Of a stretch of 64,000 nt of DNA, positions 7,791 through 16,611 are shown in pieces. Each line of letters starts with the position of its first letter. The first letter of the stretch is position 1. The stretch is from NCBI GenBank assembly GCA_964504305.1, contig CAZDEB010000010.1:62001-126000 (forward strand), written 5' to 3'. The notes beneath the pieces are model-generated. The model saw nothing but the letters and a program-made list of their open reading frames with translations, searched no databases and had not been told where the DNA came from. This DNA is from UBA11606 sp964504305. Lineage in GTDB: Bacteria; Actinomycetota; Acidimicrobiia; Acidimicrobiales; Aldehydirespiratoraceae. Both the position numbers and the translations under genes were made by a program.

Positions 7791-9167
7791 GTGACCTCAT
7801 CGGTTGTTCTTGTTTCGAATCGCGGCCCGGTGTCCTTTCGCGAAGTCGACGGCCAACTGGTGGGCACCAGAGGTGGCGGCGGCCTGGTCAGCGGACTGGC
7901 GCCACTAGTTGCGGGCCGCGACACGACTTGGGTCGCGGCGGCGCTCAGTGACGGCGACCGCGCCGCGGCCGCCGACGGCGTTATAGAAGCGGCCGGGATG
8001 CGAGTCCGAACCTTGGCCATCGACGATGCCATCCTCAGACCCGCCTATGACGTTGTTTGCAACGCCACGTTGTGGTTCATGTACCACGGGCTTTTCGACT
8101 TGTCCCGGCGGCCGATCTACGACACGAGTTGGGACGACGCGTGGGCGGCCTTTCGCAGCTACAACCAGCAGTTCGCCGATGTCATTGCCACCGACACTGC
8201 GGCCAACGCCACCGTTTTGGTGCAGGACTATCACCTTTGCTTGCTCGGACCGATGCTGCGTTCCTCGCGGCCCGATCTCACCACCGTTCATTTTTCCCAC
8301 ACACCGTTTGCGCCGCCCATGATGATGAAGGCCCTGCCCACCGCGGCGGCCCACGAACTTCTCGAAGGCATGGCTGGTCACGATGTCTGCGGATTTCACT
8401 CGGCCCGCTGGGCCAAGGACTACCAAGATTCGTGCCTGAACGTACTCGGACACGAAGTACCGACGTTTGTGTCGCCGCTGGCCCCCGACCCCGACGACAT
8501 CGGAGCGGTCGCGGCATCGCCGCGATGTGTCGAGGCGTACCACGAACTCGACGAACACGTCGGCGACCGCCAACTCATCGTCAGGGTCGACCGCATCGAG
8601 CTGTCCAAGAACCTGCTCCGCGGTTTTCGAGCCTTCGACCGGCTTCTCCGCGATCGTCCCGACCTGAGAGAACGGGTCGTTTTTCGTTCACTCGGCTATC
8701 CCAGCCGCGAAGGCCTGCCCGAATATCTGGCCTACCGACAAGAGGTTGAAGCGCTGGTCGATGTCATCAACCGGCGCTGGCAGACCTCCGAGTGGACACC
8801 GATCGAGCTCGACTTTCGAGATGATTTTCCACGATCAGTCGCCCATTTGTGCCGCTACGACGTGCTCTACATCAACCCCATCCGCGACGGTCTCAACCTG
8901 GTCGCCAAAGAAGGCCCCATCGTCAACACCAACAACGGCACCCTCGTTCTGAGCCGAGAAGCAGGCATCCACGACGAACTCGAAGGCGCCTGTCTGAGCG
9001 TAAATCCCTACGACATCGCCGAACAGGCCCGGGCTCTAGGAGAGGCCCTCGATCGCACCGCCGCCCAACGAGCAACCGCCAGCGCCGAACTGCGGCGAAG
9101 GGCTCTGCTACGTACCCCCAAGGACTGGATGGCCGAGCAACTCGCGGCCGCGTCAGCCGGGCGCTGA
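7791..9167 (+). CDS. otsA: Trehalose-6-phosphate synthase (GT20)
   Basis: Makes trehalose 6-phosphate from a nucleotide-activated glucose and glucose 6-phosphate, for osmoprotection and as a carbon store. The 458-residue protein starts VVLVSNRGPVSF and contains VLVQDYHLCLLGPML, HFSHTPFAPP, VRVDRIELSKN and the donor-binding segment NPIRDGLNLVAKE. The form RVDRIELSKN, rather than the enterobacterial VDRLDYIKG, is typical of an actinobacterial subgroup. The start GTG at 7791 is supported by a leaderless promoter. The 3' end overlaps convergent otsB by 15 bp, so the two trehalose genes meet tail to tail instead of forming an operon. Confidence 0.93.
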   Translation: MTSSVVLVSNRGPVSFREVDGQLVGTRGGGGLVSGLAPLVAGRDTTWVAAALSDGDRAAAADGVIEAAGMRVRTLAIDDAILRPAYDVVCNATLWFMYHGLFDLSRRPIYDTSWDDAWAAFRSYNQQFADVIATDTAANATVLVQDYHLCLLGPMLRSSRPDLTTVHFSHTPFAPPMMMKALPTAAAHELLEGMAGHDVCGFHSARWAKDYQDSCLNVLGHEVPTFVSPLAPDPDDIGAVAASPRCVEAYHELDEHVGDRQLIVRVDRIELSKNLLRGFRAFDRLLRDRPDLRERVVFRSLGYPSREGLPEYLAYRQEVEALVDVINRRWQTSEWTPIELDFRDDFPRSVAHLCRYDVLYINPIRDGLNLVAKEGPIVNTNNGTLVLSREAGIHDELEGACLSVNPYDIAEQARALGEALDRTAAQRATASAELRRRALLRTPKDWMAEQLAAASAGR

Positions 9168-9926
9168 CCGAGCCCGATCGAGCAAATCCCGCAACATCTC
9201 CTCGGCCCCGGCCGGGCCGTCAACCACATGATCGGCGCGGTTCAACAAAATCGGAGGGGCCTCTTCGGATGCGACGGCCACCCGCACAGTGGCAACCCCG
9301 CGCTGGGCTAGTTCGTCGAGTCCGTCGAACGCAGGAAGGTCGCCGAGGTCGTCGCCGACGTAGGCCACCGGATCGAAATCCTGAGCGAGTTCGACCACCA
9401 CGGTGCCCTTGTCGCGTTTGATCGGCGGGTGAATCTCGAACGAGGCCTTGGCTCGGCGGCCTTCGGCGCCGGTGCGAATCGCCGCATCGTCTACCCACTT
9501 TTGCACCGGGCCGGAAAGCTCGGGCTGATTGCGATAGTGAATCGTGAGCGACAACCCCTTGGGTTCGACCACGGCCTCTCCGAACTCGGCGACGGCCTCC
9601 TCGACCAGCTGCCTCATAACCGACCGCCACTCTTCGGCTTCGTGCAACGTGTGATGACGGCCGCCAGTGCGCCACTCGAGTCCGTACAACCCCACGATGT
9701 CGATGACGGGAGGGATCAGATCGGCGAGATAGGTAACCGGACGCCCCGATACGATCGCGACGCGACCCAGGGCGTCGTGTAGGTCAACAAGCAGCTCCGG
9801 CAAGCCAGCGCGAGGAACAGCCCCATCGGGCTCAGGGCCGATGTCGGACAGAACACCGTCGAAGTCGAGAAAGAGCCCGGCTCGGGTCGGCGCCCACCCG
9901 AAAGGGTCGAGCGGATGATGATCCAT
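9153..9926 (-). CDS. otsB: Trehalose-6-phosphate phosphatase
   Basis: HAD-superfamily phosphatase that removes phosphate from trehalose 6-phosphate. Motif I is LFLDFDGVLSDIGPEPD (catalytic Asp about residue 21 and Asp23), motif II lies in VAIVSGRP, the substrate-gripping segment is VVEPKGLSLTIHYRN, and motif IV is YVGDDLGDLPAFD. Length (257 residues from ATG 9926) is normal. The start nearly abuts the stop of the LytR_C gene upstream, with which it may be cotranscribed. An alternative start at 9968 would overlap that gene. Confidence 0.93.
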   Translation of the reverse strand: MDHHPLDPFGWAPTRAGLFLDFDGVLSDIGPEPDGAVPRAGLPELLVDLHDALGRVAIVSGRPVTYLADLIPPVIDIVGLYGLEWRTGGRHHTLHEAEEWRSVMRQLVEEAVAEFGEAVVEPKGLSLTIHYRNQPELSGPVQKWVDDAAIRTGAEGRRAKASFEIHPPIKRDKGTVVVELAQDFDPVAYVGDDLGDLPAFDGLDELAQRGVATVRVAVASEEAPPILLNRADHVVDGPAGAEEMLRDLLDRARSAPG

Positions 9927-9933
9927 GGATGAA

Positions 9934-10572
9934 CTAGCCCAAGGTCCGATCGGCCCCGAGCACGACAATCACATGAAACCCATCGACCTCCGATGGCGTC
10001 TTGACGATTGTCGACAGGTCGGTCGGCATCGGTTGGGGAACAACCGCCGCGCCACCGAGTTCGGTCGCGATCCCCGCCGCGTCGGCTTCGTAGCCAGCAG
10101 CGAAGTAGATCGCCGAGGTCGGGGGTTCGCCCGCGGCGTTGATTCCGATGCTCGTGTAACCGGCAGTTTGCAACAGCTGCGACTGGGTCCCGGCCAGCCC
10201 GCTGACCCCGACACCGTTGGCGACCGCAGCCTTGACCTCGGCAACGGGGCGGGTAACGGGCGTATCGGGAACAACGGGAACGGTCACTTCGGGCTCGACC
10301 GCCGTGGCATCGTCGGTGGCGCCCTCGCCGGCACCGACGTCGATCGGTTCGGATGTATCGACGTTGTCGTCGGCGCCGGGGTCGACAACACCGGTGGGGT
10401 CGGCGGTGGATTCTGGTGCCGCAGCACTGTCGCCGCCCACACCGCCTTTCCACAACAGAACAAAACCGATGACAACGGCCAACAAGATCAGCGCGCTCCC
10501 GCGAGCAGCCGCGTTGCCGCCCGAACGGGCCAACGAGCCGTCAGCGGCCGCGTATCTTCCAGGTGCAGTCAT
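9934..10572 (-). CDS. Membrane-anchored LytR C-terminal-domain protein
   Basis: A 212-residue protein with a single membrane segment (about residues 26-42, ALILLAVVIGFVLLW), an acidic Pro/Thr/Asp-rich extracellular linker and a C-terminal domain resembling LytR_C (VAEVKAAVANGVGVSGLAGT onward), which is often found attached to or near LCP cell-wall ligases. Here the LCP catalytic domain is absent, so the molecular role is unclear. ATG at 10572 is preceded by GAGGAG. It is the gene immediately upstream of otsB on the same strand. Confidence 0.75.
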   Translation of the reverse strand: MTAPGRYAAADGSLARSGGNAAARGSALILLAVVIGFVLLWKGGVGGDSAAAPESTADPTGVVDPGADDNVDTSEPIDVGAGEGATDDATAVEPEVTVPVVPDTPVTRPVAEVKAAVANGVGVSGLAGTQSQLLQTAGYTSIGINAAGEPPTSAIYFAAGYEADAAGIATELGGAAVVPQPMPTDLSTIVKTPSEVDGFHVIVVLGADRTLG

Positions 10573-10684
10573 CAGGGGTGCTCCTCGGTGAGCGGGGCCA
10601 GAGTTGGCTGACAGCATTGCATCTTCACAGCATCGCAGATTCTAAGGCGTCGGTGGCGACGCCGTCCCGTACGCTGTCCTGCGC

Positions 10685-10701
10685 AACCCCTAGTCGGGGT
10701 T
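10685..10701 (+). other. Small hairpin upstream of tRNA-Thr
   Basis: AACCCC and GGGGTT form a 6-bp stem with a 5-nt loop, ending four bases before the tRNA. In the 133-bp gap before the tRNA I also see an inverted repeat around GGCGTCGGTGGCGACGCC; no clear promoter hexamers. Confidence 0.35.
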
Positions 10702-10705
10702 GGCT

Positions 10706-10778
10706 GCCCGTGTAGCTCAGTTGGTAGAGCAGCTGTCTTGTAAACAGCAGGTCGCAGGTTCGACTCCTGTCGCGGGCT
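10706..10778 (+). tRNA. tRNA-Thr (anticodon TGT)
   Basis: A 73-nt cloverleaf: acceptor GCCCGTG pairs with CGCGGGC, D-arm GCTCAGTTGGTAGAGC, anticodon arm GCTGTCTTGTAAACAGC with anticodon TGT, and T-arm GCAGGTTCGACTCCTGT. The discriminator is T, as in the other tRNA-Thr of this window. CCA is not encoded in full. Its last base touches the stop codon of the convergent rlmB gene. Confidence 0.95.
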
Positions 10779-11713
10779 CAACTTTGGCCTCGCCGCCGGT
10801 TGACCTCATAACAGACCACCGCGGCCGCGTTCGACACGTTCAACGAGTCGAGCACCCCCGACATCGGGATCGACACCACCGTGTCGCAGCGCTCGCGCAC
10901 CAGACGCGAAATTCCTGGTCCTTCAGCGCCGAGCACCAGCGCTATCGGTTCTTGCGCGACTGTCAGGTCGAACAGAGAACGATCGCCGCCAGCATCGAGC
11001 CCAACGGTCCAAATCCCCCGCGCCGACAAAGTCTTCATCGCCGTCGGTAACCCGCCCACCACAGCCATACGGAGATGTTCGATCGCCCCCGCCGCCGTCT
11101 TCGCCACAGTTGGCGTGACATGCGCCGCTCGATGTTTGGGCAGCACGATTCCGGTGACGCCGGCACACTCAGCGGTTCGCAAAATGGCCCCAAGGTTGTG
11201 GGGATCGGTGATGCCGTCGAGCAGCAACAAGAACGGAGGGGTGCCGTCGCGGTCGGCTTGAAGAAGTTCGTCGAACGGCACCGGCCGAATCGGCTGCGCC
11301 ATCGCCAAAACCCCTTGTGAGCCATCGGTTCGGGTCATGGATTCGAATTTGGCCCTCGAAAGTTCGCGGATCGTTACCTTGGCCTCGTCAGCCAGATCGA
11401 TGATGTCGTCGAGTATCGGCGCCGGGTCGAGATCCCCGGCCAAGATTACTTCGCGGGTACGACGAGTTCCGGCCATGAGAAGCTCGCGCACCGCGTGGCG
11501 TCCCTCGACCTGATCGCCCCCGAGGTTCGCGCCGCCTCGCGGCTCGTCGGTTGCTCGGATCGGCGTCGTGCCCCGCTGACCATCACCGCGCCGAGGTCCT
11601 CGATTGGGGGCACCAGTACGGCGAGACCCGCCTTTACCGCCCTTGGCGGCCGCACCGCCCTTGCCGCCCTTGCCACCGCGGCTGGCCCCGGAGCGGCCTC
11701 TCTTGTTGCTCAT
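10778..11713 (-). CDS. rlmB: 23S rRNA (guanosine-2'-O-)-methyltransferase RlmB (SpoU/TrmH family)
   Basis: SAM-dependent 2'-O-methyltransferase with the SPOUT knot. After a Gly/Lys/Arg-rich disordered tail (residues 1-65) come the substrate-binding domain (VEGRHAVRELL) and the catalytic motifs DPHNLGAILRTAECAG, LVLGAEGPGISRLV and SIPMSGVLDSLNVSNAAAV. ATG at 11713 overlaps the ispF stop by four bases (ATGA). In many actinobacteria cysS lies between ispF and rlmB; it is absent here. Modification of G2251 is inferred from the family. Confidence 0.9.
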   Translation of the reverse strand: MSNKRGRSGASRGGKGGKGGAAAKGGKGGSRRTGAPNRGPRRGDGQRGTTPIRATDEPRGGANLGGDQVEGRHAVRELLMAGTRRTREVILAGDLDPAPILDDIIDLADEAKVTIRELSRAKFESMTRTDGSQGVLAMAQPIRPVPFDELLQADRDGTPPFLLLLDGITDPHNLGAILRTAECAGVTGIVLPKHRAAHVTPTVAKTAAGAIEHLRMAVVGGLPTAMKTLSARGIWTVGLDAGGDRSLFDLTVAQEPIALVLGAEGPGISRLVRERCDTVVSIPMSGVLDSLNVSNAAAVVCYEVNRRRGQS

Positions 11714-12198
11714 GACGCCACCAGGGCCACAGCCCAAGCAGCGATACCCTCACCTCGTCCAAGAGCACCAACCCCTTCGGTACGCCGTCCAGTCACCGTG
11801 ACTGGGGCGCCGCACGCCTCACTGAGCTTGTTCTGCATTTCTTCCTTCACTGGGGAGATCTTCGGTGCGTCCAGCACCACTGAACAATCGATGTTGCCTG
11901 GCCGCCAACCGGCGGACCGGACCGCGTTGCTGGCCCGTCGCAACAACTCAATACTGTCGGCGCCGGCTAGAGAAGGATCGGTGTCGGGGAACATCTGCCC
12001 AATATCACCAAGCCCAGCCGCGCCGAGCAACGCGTCGGCACATACGTGGGCGATCACGTCGGCGTCGCTATGGCCAATCAGACCCCGAGCCGACTCGAAG
12101 GCGACTCCGCCGAGCACCAGCACCCGGCTGGGGTCGTCGGTATAGGCGTGCACATCAAAGGCCTGCCCGACCCGAAAGGGAATTGATTCGTTGCTCAC
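11710..12198 (-). CDS. ispF: 2-C-methyl-D-erythritol 2,4-cyclodiphosphate synthase
   Basis: Fifth enzyme of the MEP isoprenoid pathway, a metal-dependent trimer of 162-residue subunits. The Zn-binding AFDVHAY and the segments GHSDADVIAH, GLGDIGQMFPDTD and TGRRTEGVGALGRGEGI are all present. Its start overlaps the end of ispD by four bases, and its own stop overlaps rlmB, so the three genes form one coupled operon. Confidence 0.96.
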   Translation of the reverse strand: MSNESIPFRVGQAFDVHAYTDDPSRVLVLGGVAFESARGLIGHSDADVIAHVCADALLGAAGLGDIGQMFPDTDPSLAGADSIELLRRASNAVRSAGWRPGNIDCSVVLDAPKISPVKEEMQNKLSEACGAPVTVTGRRTEGVGALGRGEGIAAWAVALVAS

Positions 12199-12863
12199 GA
12201 GATATCACCGTCGGCCAGGATCAGCCGCGCCAACTCGAAATCCAGAGGGTTCGTGATCTTGAGATTGCGAGGGTCGCCGTCCACAACCACCACTTTGCCA
12301 CCTACCGCCTCTACCACCGTGGCGTCGTCGCTGGCATCGGGCGACGAAGCATGGGCTTGACGCAGGACCGAGGCCCGAAATCCTTGAGGAGTCTGCACCG
12401 CCACAAGGGTGTCACGGTCGAGCGCACCTGCTCCACGAACCCGAACCGAGTCGACCACGTCAACCCCCGGCACCGCAGCATCGGCGCCGCCTGCCACCGC
12501 GGCAATCACCCGCTCGTAAACAGCATCGGCGGTGAGAGGTCGTGCGCCGTCGTGGACCAAAACCACGGTGGCCGACTGCGGCACCGCCGCCAGGCCGTTG
12601 CGCACCGACTCCGAACGGCTCGCTCCCCCAGCGACCGCCTTGACCCGACCGCTCCCACCCGAGTCGCCACCAGCACCGAAATCTTCAACCCGATCATTCG
12701 GCAACACGACGACGACACCATTGCTATGACGCGCCGCGGTACGAACGCTTCTGTCAACCATCCGCTCGCCAGCCAGCTCGAGAAATTGCTTCGCCGCTCC
12801 GAAACGGGAACCCGAGCCCGCAGCGACAACGACCACCCACACCGTGGGATCCACACTATTCAT
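12195..12863 (-). CDS. ispD: 2-C-methyl-D-erythritol 4-phosphate cytidylyltransferase
   Basis: Third enzyme of the MEP pathway; joins CTP and methylerythritol phosphate. The 222-residue protein has the nucleotide-binding loop VVAAGSGSRFGAAKQF, the signature VLVHDGARPL and the C-terminal VVDGDPRNLKITNPLDFELA. ATG at 12863 is preceded by AGGA at good spacing. It heads the ispD-ispF-rlmB operon; the carD gene that precedes ispD in many actinobacteria is replaced here by a divergent crp-type gene. Confidence 0.95.
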   Translation of the reverse strand: MNSVDPTVWVVVVAAGSGSRFGAAKQFLELAGERMVDRSVRTAARHSNGVVVVLPNDRVEDFGAGGDSGGSGRVKAVAGGASRSESVRNGLAAVPQSATVVLVHDGARPLTADAVYERVIAAVAGGADAAVPGVDVVDSVRVRGAGALDRDTLVAVQTPQGFRASVLRQAHASSPDASDDATVVEAVGGKVVVVDGDPRNLKITNPLDFELARLILADGDIS

Positions 12864-12933
12864 GATGTGATCCTGTCAGCTTTGTGTTCGAACCACTCCC
12901 CTCGGCCCAGTAGAACTATGGTGACGTCGACCC

Positions 12934-13602
12934 ATGCCTGACACGACTCTTCCTTCGCTTCTCCGTGCCACCCTGCTTTTTGCCGAACTCAGCGACGACG
13001 CCCTCGGCCGGATCGCCGACGCGGCCGTCGAGCGCACGTTGCGGCGCGGCGACATACTTTTCAACGAAGGCGAAGCTCCCGATTCTTTGTTTGTTGTGGT
13101 GAGCGGCCGAATCGCAATCGCCAACCGATCGGTCGACGGCCGCGAGTCGGTTGTGGCCCTGATGGAATCGGGTGACCTGTTCGGCGAAATGGGGCTGTTC
13201 GACTCACTCGGCCGATCAGCCGAAAGCCGCGCCCTCGAACCCTCCAAAGTCCTGCAAATCTCTTACGACCCGGTGCGCGATCTCTACGAGTCGAGCCCTC
13301 TCGAACTGTGGAATGTGGTCAAGCTGCTCGCAACCCGTCTACGAGCGATGGACGAGGCCCTGGCCGACTCGGTTTTCTTGGATGTAACGGGCCGCACCGC
13401 CAAACGGCTGCTCGAACTGGCCGGCAACGACAACGAGTTCACGTTGCCTGTCACTCAAGAAGAGCTGGCGGGCATGGTCGGCGCGAGCCGCGAACGAGTC
13501 AACAAAGCCATCGCCTCGTTCGTGCGTCTGGGTTGGCTCGAACAATCCGAACGTCGCTACGCCATAACCAACCGCGAACAACTTTCGATTCGTTCGCGCT
13601 AG
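12934..13602 (+). CDS. Crp/Fnr-family transcriptional regulator
   Basis: Cyclic-nucleotide-type sensor and DNA-binding protein of 222 residues. The N-terminal half is the cNMP-binding barrel, with GEAPDSLFVVVSGRIAI and GDLFGEMGLFD in the ligand-pocket region; a dimerisation helix follows, then a winged helix with recognition helix around GASRERVNKAIASFVRLGWL. It closely resembles actinobacterial Crp/GlxR. Its stop shares four bases (CTAG) with the convergent radA stop. It is divergent from ispD, so it could regulate that operon, but this is only positional. Confidence 0.9.
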   Translation: MPDTTLPSLLRATLLFAELSDDALGRIADAAVERTLRRGDILFNEGEAPDSLFVVVSGRIAIANRSVDGRESVVALMESGDLFGEMGLFDSLGRSAESRALEPSKVLQISYDPVRDLYESSPLELWNVVKLLATRLRAMDEALADSVFLDVTGRTAKRLLELAGNDNEFTLPVTQEELAGMVGASRERVNKAIASFVRLGWLEQSERRYAITNREQLSIRSR

Positions 13603-14954
13603 TGGGCGCCGACATCGGCCAAAGCAATGGCGGCCATCAACGTCGGCGCTCGCAGAGCCTCTAGCGCGCCGGGGACCGTGCACGGCCCGGGCGGAACAAT
13701 CGCTCGTCGAAACCCCATGCGGGCTGCTTCGGCCAACCGGCGATCGAGATGACCGACCTGACGCAGTTCGCCGCCGAGCCCAACCTCGCCCACCACCACA
13801 AGGTCGTCGCTCAGAGGGTGACCAGTAAGCGAAGAAGCTACCGATAGAGCAACCGCGGCGTCGGCACCGGGATCGCTCACCCGAGCGCCACCAACGGCCA
13901 ACGCGTAAACATCGGCACCGGCCACGCTGAGCCCGCATCGGCGTTCGAGCACGGCCAACAGCATGGATAGCCGGCCCTGATCGAGGCCCTGAGCCGACCG
14001 CCGCGGGGTGGCCAGAGACGACTTGGCCACCAACGCCTGCAACTCGATCAGCAACGGTCGATTGCCATCGAGGGTCGGAACTATCGCCGACCCCGACACG
14101 CCGGTAACCCGGTCGGCGAGGAACAGCCCGCTCGGATCGGCCACCGCTGCCAACCCCGACTCGTCCATCTGGAGCAGCCCGACTTCGGTTGTGGCCCCGA
14201 AACGATGCTTGCTGGCGCGAAGCAAGCGCAGCCCATGGTGGCGGTCACCGTCGAACTCCAGAACAGTGTCGACCACATGCTCGAGCACCCGCGGCCCAGC
14301 CAGCGTGCCTTCTTTGGTCACGTGGCCCACCAGCAACACCGCCGTGCCATTGGTCTTGGCGTACTGCACCAACGCGTGGGCACACTCGCGAACTTGGGCC
14401 ACGGACCCGGGAGCAGATGCCAAGTTGGGGTCGTGCATCGTCTGGATTGAGTCGATGACCACCACGTCTGGTTTGACCTCATCGAGATGGCTCAAAATAT
14501 GAACCAGTGCCGTCTCGGCGACGAGCCACAGGTCTTGGTGGACTGCTCCCAGACGGTCGGCCCGCCCGCGAACTTGGCCAGCCGACTCTTCACCCGACAC
14601 GTAGAGGCTTCTTGATCCGACGGCCGCAGTAGCCCCGACGAGCTGCAAAAGCAGCGTGGACTTGCCTATGCCCGGCTCGCCACCAACCAATGTGACCGAA
14701 CCAGCAACCAAACCTCCACCAAGCACCCGGTCGACTTCTGGAAGCCCGGTTGAGCGAGCAACACTGGCATCATCGACGATGGAGCTCATCGGCATGGGGG
14801 TGGACTGCGCCGAGCCGACAGAAGTTGGCGAATCGCGGACATCGAGCTCCTCGACCAATGTGTTCCACTCGTCGCAGCCGTCACAGCGGCCAACCCACTT
14901 GGGCGTGCTCCAGCCACACTGGGCGCAACGATGAACAGTCTTGGTGCGAGCCAT
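13599..14954 (-). CDS. radA: DNA repair protein RadA (RecA-like branch-migration ATPase)
   Basis: Processes recombination intermediates. The 451-residue protein has an N-terminal four-cysteine zinc finger (Cys10, 13, 24 and 27), Walker A GGEPGIGKST (residues 91-100), the RadA-specific KNRFG-like motif as SKHRFGATTE, and a C-terminal Lon-like domain. The start is ATG at 14954 with TAGGGT six bases upstream; the TTG one codon earlier is unlikely. The last bases overlap the crp-type gene. Confidence 0.95.
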   Translation of the reverse strand: MARTKTVHRCAQCGWSTPKWVGRCDGCDEWNTLVEELDVRDSPTSVGSAQSTPMPMSSIVDDASVARSTGLPEVDRVLGGGLVAGSVTLVGGEPGIGKSTLLLQLVGATAAVGSRSLYVSGEESAGQVRGRADRLGAVHQDLWLVAETALVHILSHLDEVKPDVVVIDSIQTMHDPNLASAPGSVAQVRECAHALVQYAKTNGTAVLLVGHVTKEGTLAGPRVLEHVVDTVLEFDGDRHHGLRLLRASKHRFGATTEVGLLQMDESGLAAVADPSGLFLADRVTGVSGSAIVPTLDGNRPLLIELQALVAKSSLATPRRSAQGLDQGRLSMLLAVLERRCGLSVAGADVYALAVGGARVSDPGADAAVALSVASSLTGHPLSDDLVVVGEVGLGGELRQVGHLDRRLAEAARMGFRRAIVPPGPCTVPGALEALRAPTLMAAIALADVGAH

Positions 14955-14960
14955 CAAAGC

Positions 14961-14966
14961 ACCCTA
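14961..14966 (-). promoter_or_regulatory. Leaderless -10 box of radA
   Basis: TAGGGT, then 6 nt, then ATG at 14954. Confidence 0.6.
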
Positions 14967-14994
14967 CGCGCCGGGTGTGACGAGGGCGGGCGAA

Positions 14995-16479
14995 TCAGGT
15001 GGCGCGGCTACGAAGCAGATCTTCGAAGCCCCGCACGACCGTGTGCTCGGTTTCGGGAGGGACTTCGGCGCCGGTGACAAACAGGCCGGTCGCCATGCCG
15101 AGTTCGGTGGCAACGTCGAGGTGGGCGGCAACATTGGACAGATAGAAACAGTCGTAGAGATCGACTGACATTGTGCGCCGGGTTGCTTCGAACAGCGCCG
15201 GCTCGGGCAGCGCCGATCCGACGTCGCCGCTGACCATCCACGAGGTGACCGCACCGTCGAGCGAGGCCATGCGCCGCAGACGGTCTCCCCACACCCGCGG
15301 CTGGTTTCCGATCGCGGCCACCGGCAAACGACTCGAGACCATTCGGTCGAGAAAGGGATGAAGGCCGGGTACAAGCCTGAACGAAGAGAGGTAACGGGTC
15401 TCGATTTCTTCGGCCCGCGGCCCAAGACCAACCTCGCTCCAGAACTCCTCGGGCGAGAGCCGCCCCAACACCAACTGCCGATGGAAATGACGGATGGCTT
15501 CGGGGTCGGCCTCGGGTTGCTCAGCAGTGATGAGCGGCAGCAGCAATCCTTCGATTGGGTCGGTCGGTCGGACAACAACGCCGTGGACGTCGACAACCAA
15601 GAGACGCAGCAATCGCCTACGCGGCCTGTTTGCCTCGGCCTCGCGACTAGCCGCTCGTTGCTGGCGTTGACGTTGATCACGTCGGCGACGTCCTTTGGGT
15701 GTGCGAAGCTTGGCGAGAACGTAGGTGCCGAGTCGGCTGAGCAGAACCAAAACCAGCAAGACCAGTGCCACCAGCGCAACCGTTGCCCACACCCTCGGCA
15801 AGATGTCGCTACTGGACGCCGACGCCGCGACGTCGGCCGCCGGGTCGCCGTAAGACCACGCCCACGTGACCGTGTCGTCGACAACCTCGCCGGTGTCCGA
15901 CGACGCGTTGGCCGGCATCCGCACCGACATGGTGAGTCCCAGCGCCGACTCGAACGAAGTGCCCGAGGCCGACTCGACCGCTAGCAACGACCGGCCCAAC
16001 GGTGCGTTGTCGAGCAACCCGGCAAGTACATCGTCGCCAAGCGTCTCCAGCGAGGGAGCCGGATCGATGCTGGCTTGGAAGTCGTAGTGATTACTGGATG
16101 GACCAAGCCCGATCCGGGTGAAGTCGTGTTGGTTGTCGAGCACAACATTTGAAAACACCAGGTCAGGACCGACGAGTTCGTCCAAGATCCCACCAAGTTC
16201 CTCGGGCGAGAGAAACGGCTTGGTCGCTACGAGGGTGATGCCGCCATCGTCAACCGTGGGCCCCGTGACTGTCCATCCGGCATTGGAAAGATCGTCGAAT
16301 CTGAGGTCGGCCGGGTCGTCGACCAACAGCGATACCGCTTCGGCGTCAGCTATCACCGTCACGGTGACAGTGCCAGCGCCGTCGTCGTGGACAACGATGT
16401 CGACGGCGGTATCGACTCGACAGGCACTGGCCAAAACAACCAGCACCAGTCCCAGAAGAAGCACACGCGCCCGACTCAT
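14995..16479 (-). CDS. Lipoprotein LppM-like domain fused through a membrane helix to a HAD-like domain
   Basis: A 494-residue two-faced membrane protein. Residues 1-20 form a lipoprotein signal ending LASAC, with Cys20 the predicted lipidated residue. Residues 21-225 resemble the extracytoplasmic LppM domain of actinobacteria. Residues 230-254 are a membrane helix followed by a strongly basic stretch (RRRRDQRQRQQR). Residues 290-494 resemble a HAD hydrolase, but motif I reads VVDVHG, with His where the second catalytic Asp is expected, and the motif IV region reads YLSNVAAHLDVATELGM without the usual Asp pair. The start is supported by TAGCTT seven bases upstream. Function is unknown; the HAD part may bind rather than hydrolyse. 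Confidence 0.7.
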   Translation of the reverse strand: MSRARVLLLGLVLVVLASACRVDTAVDIVVHDDGAGTVTVTVIADAEAVSLLVDDPADLRFDDLSNAGWTVTGPTVDDGGITLVATKPFLSPEELGGILDELVGPDLVFSNVVLDNQHDFTRIGLGPSSNHYDFQASIDPAPSLETLGDDVLAGLLDNAPLGRSLLAVESASGTSFESALGLTMSVRMPANASSDTGEVVDDTVTWAWSYGDPAADVAASASSSDILPRVWATVALVALVLLVLVLLSRLGTYVLAKLRTPKGRRRRDQRQRQQRAASREAEANRPRRRLLRLLVVDVHGVVVRPTDPIEGLLLPLITAEQPEADPEAIRHFHRQLVLGRLSPEEFWSEVGLGPRAEEIETRYLSSFRLVPGLHPFLDRMVSSRLPVAAIGNQPRVWGDRLRRMASLDGAVTSWMVSGDVGSALPEPALFEATRRTMSVDLYDCFYLSNVAAHLDVATELGMATGLFVTGAEVPPETEHTVVRGFEDLLRSRAT

Positions 16480-16486
16480 TCATCAG

Positions 16487-16492
16487 AAGCTA
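16487..16492 (-). promoter_or_regulatory. Leaderless -10 box of LppM-HAD gene
   Basis: TAGCTT, then 7 nt, then ATG at 16479. Confidence 0.5.
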
Positions 16493-16527
16493 GACGGTCC
16501 TCGCCGTAATGCGGTTCACCAACGCGA

Positions 16528-16558
16528 AACGGGAGGCCAGCAACTGCTGGCCCCCGTT
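16528..16558 (-). terminator. Strong hairpin downstream of the SLH protein gene
   Basis: AACGGG plus GGCCAGCA (16528-16542, with one bulged A) pairs with TGCTGGCC plus CCCGTT (16545-16558), a 14-bp stem. It lies about 53 bp beyond the stop of the SLH gene on the minus strand. No T-tract follows, as is common in actinobacteria. Confidence 0.7.
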
Positions 16559-16611
16559 GCTCGACTTGTCCAAGCGAGGTGCGCGATGTGTCCGACTTGA
16601 CTTTGACTGTG

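Noticed and set aside
11865..12941. A 358-codon plus-strand frame across ispF and ispD
   Set aside because: Arg- and Pro-rich shadow of two well-identified genes on the other strand.
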